This document shows, piece after piece, positions 7,667-14,357 of a DNA stretch of 19,302 nucleotides. The notes under the pieces are model-generated. The model had not been told where the DNA came from. It did not search any database and worked only from the letters and a program-made list of their open reading frames with translations. The stretch is from NCBI GenBank assembly GCA_003170875.1, contig PMYJ01000050.1, forward strand, positions 7,012 to 26,313, read 5' to 3'. The position numbers were made by a program, and so were the translations under genes. This DNA is from Candidatus Dormiibacterota bacterium (GTDB lineage Bacteria > Chloroflexota > Dormibacteria > Aeolococcales > Aeolococcaceae). Each line of letters starts with the position of its first letter. The first letter of the stretch is position 1.

Positions 7667-8433
7667 TGCAGCAGACCTCCCGGATCCTGCCGCTCGCCGC
7701 TCGGTTGCGTACCGACCAGCGCGCCGGGCTCCAACGGCCCGACGCCGGGCAACCCCTCCTCCGCCTCGACCGCACGTAGCACCGCCTCAAGTCCGGGCGC
7801 GCTGTCCGGCAGGAGAGCATGGAGCACTCTGCCTATCTTCACCAGATCCTCCGGAAAGTCCACGGTGAGACGCACCTCGGACAGGTCTCGTGGCAAGCAC
7901 AGGCGGGCGCTCCGGTACTGATCGGGGTGCTCACGCACCCGGAGCGTCACGTGCTCCCGCTCATCGGGCCTCGTCGAATCCCGATCGAGCCGTTCCAGGC
8001 ACTCCCGGGTCATGACCTCGACGTCATAGCCGTCGGGGTATGTCCGTGGATCGACGTTGCTCGCGTAGTCGGCCCCCTCCTGGGCGCGCAGCTCCACCAG
8101 GGTGTCGATGAGGCGGGGGTCGACGAGCGGGCAATCAGCCGTGATCCGCACCACCACCGAGGCCGAGTGCTCGTGCGCGGCGAGGACGAAACGGCGGAGC
8201 ACATCGTCCAGAGGACCGCGCGTCACCGAGGCCCCCGCCCGCACCGCGAGCTCGGCGACCGCGTCGTCGGACGGACCGGTGCTGGTGGCGACCACCACAC
8301 GATCGACGCTCCGGCACCGCGCAACCCTCTCCACGACGTGGGAGAGCATGGGCCGGCCATTCAGGTCGGCGAGCACCTTGCTCGGGAAGCGGGTGGACCC
8401 AGTCCTGGCCTGGATCACCGCGATCGTGGTCAC
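7663..8433 (-). CDS. SpsF-family cytidylyltransferase, likely CMP-nonulosonate synthetase
   Basis: 256 residues from GTG 8433. The longer open frame upstream (to 9048) is the shadow of the oxidoreductase, and the GTG lies in a GTGA overlap with that gene's stop. The fold begins at once: AVIQARTGSTRFPSKVLADL at 5-24, the nucleotide-binding P-loop-like motif of the SpsF/CTP_transf_3 family, followed by GRPMLSHVVERV and later RITADCPLVDPRLID, the metal-binding region. PseF and NeuA usually carry IPARGGSKR-type motifs, so this enzyme is of the spore-coat SpsF type. In Bacillus subtilis, spsC-D-E-F-G similarly groups an aminotransferase, a GNAT, a NeuB, this family and a PseG-like protein. Probable role: activation of the nonulosonate with CTP. 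It overlaps the downstream aminotransferase by 4 bases. Activity on Pse is inferred from position. Confidence 0.88.
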   Translation of the reverse strand: MTTIAVIQARTGSTRFPSKVLADLNGRPMLSHVVERVARCRSVDRVVVATSTGPSDDAVAELAVRAGASVTRGPLDDVLRRFVLAAHEHSASVVVRITADCPLVDPRLIDTLVELRAQEGADYASNVDPRTYPDGYDVEVMTRECLERLDRDSTRPDEREHVTLRVREHPDQYRSARLCLPRDLSEVRLTVDFPEDLVKIGRVLHALLPDSAPGLEAVLRAVEAEEGLPGVGPLEPGALVGTQPSGERQDPGGLLQ

Positions 8434-9389
8434 GGGGCCGCGCCCTCCAGTGCCGCCAGAGCCACCTCGACGGAGGCGGCCGCGCGGGGGATTCCGTTGC
8501 AGGTGACGCCACGCGCCGCCACCGCCGCCAGCATGTGCTCCATCTCGGCGACATACTGGAGATTGCGGTCGGCATCGACCGCGGTCGCCAGGGTCTCGAC
8601 GCTCCCCCCCGGCTCTCTGATCAATTCGACAACACCGCGGGGCACGTCCCAGGTGAGCTCCCCCTCGGTCCCGATGACAGTGCAGCTCCGGGCCGGGTGC
8701 CTGCGCAGATAGTCCAGGTGGATGTGCGAATGGGCGCCATCTCGATGGGTGAGGATGATGTCGGCGACGTCCTCGACGTCGACCTCGAGCACGCCGCTCG
8801 TGGCCGTGCGCGAGCAGACGTCCGTCGCGGGTCCCGCCAGCTCGAGCGTGTAGTCGATCTCGTGAATGGCGTCGAAGACGATGCCCCCGCCCAACGACCT
8901 CTGCGCACTGTACTGGGTGCGGTAATCGCGTCCAGGGCGCCAGGCGGGGAGCCACCACCCGTAGTCCACCAGGAAGACGGCGGGCCGACCGACCGCCGGG
9001 AGGCTCGCCGCCAGCGCCGAGTAGCCCTCGGAGAACCGCAGGTTGCAACCGACCATGACGACCCGGTCGACGGAGCGCTCGTCCAGCGCTCTCGCACGGG
9101 CCAGGCCCTCCCGGGAGGAGGCGAGCGGCTTCTCGATGAAGACGTCGGCGTCACGTTCGAGTGCCCACGCCAGATCGTCCACGTGCTGCGATGTGGGTGT
9201 GGCCACGACGACGAGGTCGTACCGGCGAGCGTCAGGCCGGTCCACCGCCGCGACATCCAGCTCCTGGGCCAGGGCGGCCGCGGACGGTGGATCGACGTCG
9301 CAGACCGACACCTCGACGCCCAGGCCGATCAGGTTCCGCGCGTGCCGGGATCCGATCGACCCGCAACCAAGGATGAGGGCGTGGGTCAC
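8430..9389 (-). CDS. Gfo/Idh/MocA-family NAD(P)-dependent oxidoreductase
   Basis: 319 residues from GTG 9389, in a GTGA overlap with the pseC stop. The open frame continues upstream to 10268, but that part is a pseC shadow and the Rossmann fold starts directly after the GTG. The dinucleotide motif is LGCGSIGSRHARNL at 7-20, followed by CDVDP ending the second strand. VVATPTSQHV at 61-70 and VFIEKPLA at 83-90 give the typical catalytic Lys-Pro element of the family. A later HEIDYTLEL helix is in the usual position of the active-site histidine. The family oxidises or reduces sugars and nucleotide sugars. No step of the standard Pse pathway needs it, so it probably tailors the sugar together with the class III aminotransferase. 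Its Shine-Dalgarno is weak, fitting translational coupling. Confidence 0.88.
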   Translation of the reverse strand: MTHALILGCGSIGSRHARNLIGLGVEVSVCDVDPPSAAALAQELDVAAVDRPDARRYDLVVVATPTSQHVDDLAWALERDADVFIEKPLASSREGLARARALDERSVDRVVMVGCNLRFSEGYSALAASLPAVGRPAVFLVDYGWWLPAWRPGRDYRTQYSAQRSLGGGIVFDAIHEIDYTLELAGPATDVCSRTATSGVLEVDVEDVADIILTHRDGAHSHIHLDYLRRHPARSCTVIGTEGELTWDVPRGVVELIREPGGSVETLATAVDADRNLQYVAEMEHMLAAVAARGVTCNGIPRAAASVEVALAALEGAAP

Positions 9390-10630
9390 GTGGGCTGTCC
9401 CGGGTGCGCCGGCGGCTCGCCGTGCTCCACGGCCCAGCCAGGGCGCGAAGCCGCCCAGCTCTGGATGCGGATGAGCGCCGCCACCACGTCGTCCTGGTCG
9501 GCGTCGGTCATGCCGGCGAAGAGCGGCAGGGTGACCAGTCGTTCGGCGAGTCGCTCGGCGCGAGGAGCCATTCCGGGGCGGCCCCCTCGGGACCGGTACA
9601 TCGCCAGCAGGTGAACGGCGGGGTAATGCAGGGTGGCCTGTATCCCCTCGGCACGCAGGGCATCGATCACCTTGTCGCGCGGGCAGCCGAAGTCCTCCGG
9701 GCTGACCTCCACGGCATAGAGATGCCAGGAGCTCTCGCGCTCGGGAGGGCGGGGCGGGAGGGTGATCCCCGGGAGCTTCCCGAGGAGGCGATCGTAGCGG
9801 TCGGCCAGCTCCCGCCGGCGCTCGCGACCCGTCTCCAAGCGGCTCAGCTGGGCCGCGCCGAGCGCTGCCTGGAAGGAGGTCATGCGGTGGTTGCTGCCCA
9901 GGCTGGTCACGTCGTAGCGCCAGTTCAGCGCGGATCGCTCCTCGGCGGTGCTGGTCATCCCGTGGTTGCGGCCGCGCCGCACGCTCTCCGCCAGGGCACC
10001 GTCGTCGGTCACGCAGGCCCCACCCTCCCCCGACGTCACCGGCTTGACCGCGTGGAAGCTGAGGGTGGTGATGTCCGCCAGGGACCCCACCGGACGTCCC
10101 CCGAGCCGCCCCCCGAGCGACTGGGCGCCGTCCGCGATCACCGGCAGGGGACGTGGCAGGGCGAGCCGGATGGCATCGACGTCCGCCGGCATCCCCGCGT
10201 AGTCGACGGCGATGACGGCCCTGGTGCGAGGCGTGACCCGAGCGGCCACGGCCGCCGGATCCAGGCACCGGTCGGGGCCGATGTCCGCGAAGACCGGGGA
10301 TCCTCCGCTGCGAACCACAGCGTTCGCGGTCGCCACGAAGGTGAGGGGCGAGGTGATGACCTCATCCTCGGGGCCCACCCCGAGGGCGGCGACGGCAAGG
10401 TCCAGGGCGGCGGTCCCGCTGCTGACGGCCACCGCGTGGGCGGCCCCGCACACACCGGCCAGCAGACGCTCGAACCTGGCGATGTCCGGCCCGCCGGTGA
10501 GCGCCCCGGAGCGAAGCGACTCCACCACCGCCGTCACGTCGGCCTCATCCAATTGATGCCGGGCATAGGCCAGCGGGCGCGAGCGCTGCGGCGTACCGCC
10601 GGCGATCGCAGGACGGTCGCCCGCGCTCAT
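9386..10630 (-). CDS. pseC: UDP-4-amino-4,6-dideoxy-N-acetyl-beta-L-altrosamine transaminase
   Basis: 414 residues from ATG 10630, where ATGA at 10627-10630 overlaps the pseB stop. An in-frame ATG at 10705 would add 25 residues that lie inside pseB and do not match the family. PseC is a DegT/DnrJ/EryC1 aminotransferase that places the amino group at C4 of the PseB product, using PLP and glutamate. Motifs in order: AVAVSSGTAALDLA, DEVITSPLTFVATANAV, DIGPDRCLDP, IADGAQSLGG with Asp167, and SFHAVKPVTSGEGG with the PLP lysine Lys196. RNHGM and an active-site segment YRYDVTSLG-like (here WRYDVTSLGSNHRMT) follow, both typical of this family. The phrase HAVKPVTSGEGG and its place directly after pseB support PseC over other sugar aminotransferases. 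Confidence 0.93.
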   Translation of the reverse strand: MSAGDRPAIAGGTPQRSRPLAYARHQLDEADVTAVVESLRSGALTGGPDIARFERLLAGVCGAAHAVAVSSGTAALDLAVAALGVGPEDEVITSPLTFVATANAVVRSGGSPVFADIGPDRCLDPAAVAARVTPRTRAVIAVDYAGMPADVDAIRLALPRPLPVIADGAQSLGGRLGGRPVGSLADITTLSFHAVKPVTSGEGGACVTDDGALAESVRRGRNHGMTSTAEERSALNWRYDVTSLGSNHRMTSFQAALGAAQLSRLETGRERRRELADRYDRLLGKLPGITLPPRPPERESSWHLYAVEVSPEDFGCPRDKVIDALRAEGIQATLHYPAVHLLAMYRSRGGRPGMAPRAERLAERLVTLPLFAGMTDADQDDVVAALIRIQSWAASRPGWAVEHGEPPAHPGQPT

Positions 10631-11634
10631 CTGGCTTCGGCGGGCAGCCCACCGTGCGCCGGGGACGGCTGCAGCATCTCGCGCAGCGCGGAGACGTCGA
10701 GCCACGAGGCGTTCTGATCACTCGAGTACACGAAATCCTCCGCCACCGGGGTCGCATCGGGGACGGCGGCGACGTCCCAGAACGAGTGCTCGGGCTGGAC
10801 CACGTAGGCGTACCCCACGTCCAGGGTCCGACGCGCCTCCTGTGAGGTGAGCAGCACCTCGTGGAGCTTCTCTCCGGGGCGGATCCCGGTGATCCGGATG
10901 GGCAGCCCCGGCGCGATCGCACTGGCGAGGTCGACCACTTTCATGCTCGGGATCTTGGGTACGAAGACCTCCCCTCCGCGCATCCGGCCGAGGCAACCGG
11001 CGACGAACTCGACGGCCTGATCCAGACTGATCCAGAACCGGGTCATACGCCGATCAGTGACGGTCAACTCACCCTCCGCGATCTGCGCCCGGAAGAGGGG
11101 GATCACGCTGCCCCGTGAGCCGACCACGTTCCCGTAGCGGACGCAGGAGAAGCGGGTCGGCTTGCGGCCGCTGTACACGTTCGCCTGGATGAACAGCTTC
11201 TCGGCACACAGCTTGGTGGCGCCGTAGAGGTTGGCCGGGCTGACCGCCTTGTCTGTGCTCAGCGAGATGGCCCACCGGACGCCGGCGTCAATGCAGGCAT
11301 CGGCGACGTTCTGAGTGCCCAGGATGTTGGTCTGGACGGCCTCAAACGGATTGTATTCGCACGCCGGCACCTGCTTGAGGGCTGCGGCGTGGATGACGAC
11401 GTCTGCACCGGCGACGGCGCGGCGCAGCCGGTGCAGGTCACGGACGTCACCGATGAAGAAACGGACCCTGTCGTCGTGAAGGCTCTGGGCCATCTCCGAC
11501 TGCTTGAGCTCGTCGCGGCTGTAGACCCGGACGGCGGCCGGATCCCAGCGTGCCAGGGCGGTGCGGACGAAGTGCTGGCCGAACGAGCCGGTGCCCCCGG
11601 TGAGCAGCACTGTCTTGCCCTCAAGGGCGTTCAC
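10627..11634 (-). CDS. pseB: UDP-N-acetylglucosamine 4,6-dehydratase (inverting)
   Basis: 335 residues, the normal length of PseB. It catalyses the first committed step, 4,6-dehydration with C5 epimerisation of UDP-GlcNAc. An extended SDR fold is visible: LLTGGTGSFGQHF at 10-22 binds NAD(P), YSRDELKQSEM follows the second strand, GDVRD lies at 62-66, AALKQVPACEYNPFEAVQTN is at 84-103, and the active site reads STDKAVSP (Thr127, Asp128, Lys129) with YGATK (Tyr137, Lys141). The sequence STDKA..P.NLYGATKL is characteristic of the PseB/FlaA1/CapD group. The start is GTG 11634 with AGGGG at 11641-11645, 6 bases away. It is the first gene of the nine-gene operon; a 161-base gap separates it from the previous operon, so the promoter is probably there. 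Confidence 0.94.
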   Translation of the reverse strand: MNALEGKTVLLTGGTGSFGQHFVRTALARWDPAAVRVYSRDELKQSEMAQSLHDDRVRFFIGDVRDLHRLRRAVAGADVVIHAAALKQVPACEYNPFEAVQTNILGTQNVADACIDAGVRWAISLSTDKAVSPANLYGATKLCAEKLFIQANVYSGRKPTRFSCVRYGNVVGSRGSVIPLFRAQIAEGELTVTDRRMTRFWISLDQAVEFVAGCLGRMRGGEVFVPKIPSMKVVDLASAIAPGLPIRITGIRPGEKLHEVLLTSQEARRTLDVGYAYVVQPEHSFWDVAAVPDATPVAEDFVYSSDQNASWLDVSALREMLQPSPAHGGLPAEAR

Positions 11635-11795
11635 TCGAGACCCCTCATGTTGACGTCCAATCTGTCAGCGCAAACCAAATCTTCTGTGGTGAAGAGGCGT
11701 TCCTGATGGTAGGGGGGGGTCGAGCCGGGGCTCCAGTTGTCACGATCCTGTGACTGGGAGGTGGGGGGAGCGGCAAGCCGGCCTCGACCTGCCAT
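11635..11795. other. Intergenic region with likely promoter of the Pse operon
   Basis: 161 bases between the end of the GT2 gene and pseB, both on the minus strand. On the minus strand it is C-rich, including an eight-C run at 11712-11719. It contains a GTCAC/GTGAC dyad, and only the 40 bases nearest pseB (about 11655-11695) are less GC-rich. No convincing -35/-10 pair was found, and no hairpin with a T tract. The C-rich, G-poor character would suit Rho-dependent termination of the upstream operon, but that is speculative. A five-codon open frame (ATG 11648 to TGA 11631) overlaps the pseB start. Confidence 0.5.
11738..11754 (-). promoter_or_regulatory. Candidate operator, copy 1 (17-base motif with GTCAC/GTGAC dyad)
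   Basis: The plus strand reads TGTCACGATCCTGTGAC: a perfect five-base inverted repeat GTCAC-N6-GTGAC within a motif that recurs with three mismatches at 14267-14283. It lies about 103 bases upstream of pseB. Its size and symmetry suit a dimeric helix-turn-helix regulator. No T tract follows, so an intrinsic terminator is less likely. Confidence 0.4.
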
Positions 11796-12836
11796 CTACT
11801 CTGACCTTTTCTCCGAGCCCGCGCCTGCGGTGACCGCCGCTGCTGCGGGGCCTGGCGGCCGTTGGAGACCGGTGAATCCAGTGAGGAAACCGACGCCCCA
11901 GGAGAGGTGCATCACGGGGAGCACGAGCAGTAGGCCGGCGGCGGTCGCCGGGTCCGAGGGCAACTCGATCAGGGCCCGACCCGCAACCGTGCCGCCGTAG
12001 CTGAGACCGACCCATCGGCGCCACGGCGAGAGCAGTCCGAGGACCAGCAGCGGGGCGGCCAGCTGGCGCGCGGAGAGGGAGCGAGGATGCCGGCGCACGG
12101 TGGCAGCCCGTGACAGCCCGTAGCGGTAGAACTGGCGGGCCAGGCCGGGAACGCTGTCGCGGGGCGAGTAGGTCGCGGCGATCGCCGGGTCGAACCACAC
12201 GCCGCCATCCCCGCCCAGGCGGAGGGCCAGTTCGGCGTCCTCGTTCACACCCACGTCGAGGCGGTAGCCGCCCTTCCGGCGTGCCAGCTCGGCGGGATAG
12301 CACCCGAGGTACACGGTATCGACCCAGCCGGGCGCACCTCCGACGTGAAACCGCGCGGGGCCCGCGCCTAGGCGCGACCTCATGGCGAGCGCGATGGTAC
12401 GGCCGGCCCAGCCACTTCCTTCCGCCGGAATCATCGCCCCGCCGACCATCGCGGCCCCGCTGCTGCGGAGACTCTCCACGCAACGCTCGACGTAGTCGGG
12501 AGCCAGGACGCAGTGCCCGTCGACCCGGACGACGAGCTGCCCGGCCACCTGCGCCAGGGCGGCATTCAATCCGGCCGCCTGGATGCGCCCGGGGTTGTCG
12601 ACGATCCTGACCAGCGGGTGTGCGGCCGCGATCTCGCGAGTGCGATCTGCGGATCCCCCGTCGGCAACCAGGATCTCCGCGATCGCAGGGTAGGTCTGAG
12701 CCTCGATGGCACGGAGGCAGGCCTCCAGATGACCCTCCTCGTTGAGAACGGGCACGATCACGGAGACGGTCGGGTCAGCTCCCGGGTGGGGCGCATCGCC
12801 GGACACCTTGCTCGGGGCCGGGGCGTGCCCGGTCAT
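11796..12836 (-). CDS. Family 2 glycosyltransferase, ExoA-like, with C-terminal membrane segments
   Basis: 346 residues from ATG 12836, whose ATGA overlaps the upstream stop by 4 bases; the frame is open to 12989 but that part is the shadow of the sugar-phosphate transferase. A GT-A domain starts at TVSVIVPVLNEEGHLEACL (23-41), with ILVADGGSADRTREIA, the metal-binding RVDGHCVLAPDYVE (Asp106-Gly-His108), and VDTVYLGCYPAEL, DVGVNEDAELALRL (Glu199-Asp200 region, base). QFYRYGLSRAATVRRHP follows, and the last 90 residues hold about two hydrophobic segments. The order of these blocks matches succinoglycan ExoA-type transferases. Role: addition of a sugar to a lipid-linked glycan on the inner face of the membrane; donor and linkage are unknown. 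The last ~25 residues are low-complexity Ala/Pro/Gly. Confidence 0.87.
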   Translation of the reverse strand: MTGHAPAPSKVSGDAPHPGADPTVSVIVPVLNEEGHLEACLRAIEAQTYPAIAEILVADGGSADRTREIAAAHPLVRIVDNPGRIQAAGLNAALAQVAGQLVVRVDGHCVLAPDYVERCVESLRSSGAAMVGGAMIPAEGSGWAGRTIALAMRSRLGAGPARFHVGGAPGWVDTVYLGCYPAELARRKGGYRLDVGVNEDAELALRLGGDGGVWFDPAIAATYSPRDSVPGLARQFYRYGLSRAATVRRHPRSLSARQLAAPLLVLGLLSPWRRWVGLSYGGTVAGRALIELPSDPATAAGLLLVLPVMHLSWGVGFLTGFTGLQRPPGPAAAAVTAGAGSEKRSE

Positions 12837-14206
12837 CTCCCGCTCAGGGAGAGGACAGCCATAACCGTCCGGGCCATGATGATCAGGTCGAGGCTGAGGG
12901 ACTGGTTCTTGACGTAGTAAAGGTCGTAGCTCAGCTTCACGCGAGCGTCCTCCACGCTGCTCCCATAGCCGCTGTTGACCTGGGCCCATCCGGTCAGCCC
13001 CGGCCGCACCGTCATCCGGGTGTTGTAGAAGTCGATCTCGGAGCGGAGGCGCTCGACGTAATGCGCCTGCTCGGGCCGGGGGCCGATCAGCGACATCTGC
13101 CCGCGGAGGATCGCCCAGCTCTGGGGCAGCTCGTCGACGTGGAGGCGCCGGAGGAGGTGTCCGACCAGGGTCACGCGCGGGTCGCCGGCCTCGGTCCAGG
13201 TGGTCTGCCCACCGTGCTGCTGGCGCATGGTCCGCAGCTTCAGCAGGGAGAAGGGGCGGCCGTTCTTGCCGACCCTCTCCTGGCGGTGGAAGACCGGGCC
13301 GCCGTCCAGCTTGATGAGGAGCGAGAGGGGCACGATCAGCACACCGAGCAGAAGCAGTGCGAAGCCCGCGACGAGCACATCGATGGTGCGTCTCACCGCG
13401 GCGTAGATGTGCGAGGTCTGGGTCCGCATCGGCAGTCCGAGGAGCCAGCTGTGGCCGAGCTGGTCGAGGAGCAGCCGACCGGTCAGCTCCTCGTAGAGGT
13501 CGGCAAGCGACCTCACCCTGACCCCGGCGTCGTGGCAGGCGAGGATGCCCCCGAAGAGGCTGCGGTCGATGTCGTCACGGAGGCCCAGGACGATCTCGCC
13601 GATGCTCCGCCGCTGGACGACGTTGCAGAGCCTCTGGGTGCAGTCGGGGCGCTGGGGGTTGACCACTGCAGCAACCTGGTACACACCGCGGATGTGGCCC
13701 TTGACCTCCGGCCAGACGCGGGCCAGGGTGTCCCGATCCGCGACCAGCGCGATCCGGACCGGGGGAGAGGACGCCGAGAGCAGCCGGGCGTAGAGGAGAC
13801 GCTCCCCCATCACCAGGATCCAAGCAAGTGGAGCCCAGATGACGATGGTGGGTCGCGTGATCTGATAGGGCACGATCAGGAACACCACAAGCATGCCGAT
13901 CAGGGAGAAGCCCAGCGCCGTGGAAACGCGCGGCAGGGTCAGTCGCACCGAGGTGGCCACTCGGACGTTCCAGGCGTCGACCATGGTCGCGGCGACCACC
14001 CAGAGGGCGAGCGCGACGAGGGTGCCGAATCGCGGCACGTAGAAGCCGGCATGGCGGACCTGCGCCGTCCAGAGGTTGAAGGCGAGGATGAAGGCGACCG
14101 ACACCGCGACGGCGTCGAAGCCCATCAGCAGCAACCGCCGCTCGTGGATGGACATCCCGCGCCTGCGCACCGCGGGCACGCTGAGCGTCAGAGGAGCCTG
14201 GGTCAC
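12833..14206 (-). CDS. Polyprenyl-phosphate hexose-1-phosphate transferase (WbaP/ExoY-type)
   Basis: 457 residues. It links a sugar-1-phosphate to undecaprenyl phosphate, the first step of glycan assembly. The N-terminal half has about four hydrophobic segments (near 29-46, 62-77, 97-114, 121-136), then a soluble CoA-binding-like domain (about 148-250). The C-terminal bacterial sugar transferase domain begins near 270 with RRTIDVLVAGFALL and contains a membrane-associated helix, GPVFHRQERVGKNGRPF at 303-319, LKLRTM, RRLHVDELPQ with the Asp358-Glu359 pair, MSLIGPRPE at 371-379, and RPGLTGWAQV at 401-410. Length and layout match polyisoprenyl-phosphate transferases with an N-terminal membrane module. 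The start taken is GTG 14206 with AGGG about 8 bases upstream; ATG 14155 (MSIHERR) is an alternative. The GTG lies in a perfect inverted repeat. Confidence 0.92.
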   Translation of the reverse strand: MTQAPLTLSVPAVRRRGMSIHERRLLLMGFDAVAVSVAFILAFNLWTAQVRHAGFYVPRFGTLVALALWVVAATMVDAWNVRVATSVRLTLPRVSTALGFSLIGMLVVFLIVPYQITRPTIVIWAPLAWILVMGERLLYARLLSASSPPVRIALVADRDTLARVWPEVKGHIRGVYQVAAVVNPQRPDCTQRLCNVVQRRSIGEIVLGLRDDIDRSLFGGILACHDAGVRVRSLADLYEELTGRLLLDQLGHSWLLGLPMRTQTSHIYAAVRRTIDVLVAGFALLLLGVLIVPLSLLIKLDGGPVFHRQERVGKNGRPFSLLKLRTMRQQHGGQTTWTEAGDPRVTLVGHLLRRLHVDELPQSWAILRGQMSLIGPRPEQAHYVERLRSEIDFYNTRMTVRPGLTGWAQVNSGYGSSVEDARVKLSYDLYYVKNQSLSLDLIIMARTVMAVLSLSGR

Positions 14207-14216
14207 GGGCTGACCC
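14200..14216 (-). promoter_or_regulatory. Inverted repeat across the start codon of the sugar-phosphate transferase gene
   Basis: GGGTCA-CGGGC-TGACCC is a perfect six-base inverted repeat with a five-base loop. On the transcript it would place the AGGG of the weak Shine-Dalgarno in one arm and the GUG partly in the loop and second arm. Such a hairpin could limit initiation. Whether it is functional is unknown; if the true start is ATG 14155 it would lie in the leader. Confidence 0.35.
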
Positions 14217-14266
14217 TAGCAGCCCGGGCGCCTGGTCGCCGTGCGACCACCCCCGTCTCTCCGCCG

Positions 14267-14283
14267 TGTAACGACCCTGTGAT
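14267..14283 (-). promoter_or_regulatory. Candidate operator, copy 2 of the 17-base motif
   Basis: The plus strand reads TGTAACGACCCTGTGAT, matching the copy at 11738-11754 at 14 of 17 positions and in the same orientation relative to the downstream minus-strand gene. It lies about 60 bases upstream of the sugar-phosphate transferase start and about 75 bases upstream of the divergent GT87 gene, so it could serve either. Confidence 0.4.
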
Positions 14284-14342
14284 CGCCGTCACCGAGACGT
14301 CAAGGTTCACCCCACGCGCTGAAGCGGCCCGCCTCCGCCTCG

Positions 14343-14348
14343 TATCGT
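14343..14348 (+). promoter_or_regulatory. Candidate -10 element of a leaderless GT87 transcript
   Basis: TATCGT fits the TANNNT pattern and ends 9 bases before the GTG at 14358. There is no clear Shine-Dalgarno between them, so transcription starting at or very near the GTG, as in many actinobacterial leaderless mRNAs, is possible. No good -35 hexamer is visible. Confidence 0.3.
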
Positions 14349-14357
14349 CGGGGCACC

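Noticed and set aside
6281..7921. A 546-codon plus-strand open frame opposite the class III aminotransferase.
   Set aside because: The opposite strand has a complete aminotransferase with PLP lysine and overlap-coupled start, and the antisense product shows no family motif.
8430..10268. A long reading of the oxidoreductase with about 290 extra N-terminal residues.
   Set aside because: The extra part is pseC read in another frame; the Rossmann motif starts right after GTG 9389, which overlaps the pseC stop.
11735..11760. The GTCAC/GTGAC dyad as an intrinsic terminator of the GT2 operon.
   Set aside because: The stem is short and no T tract follows on the minus strand; recurrence of the motif in another intergenic region fits an operator better.
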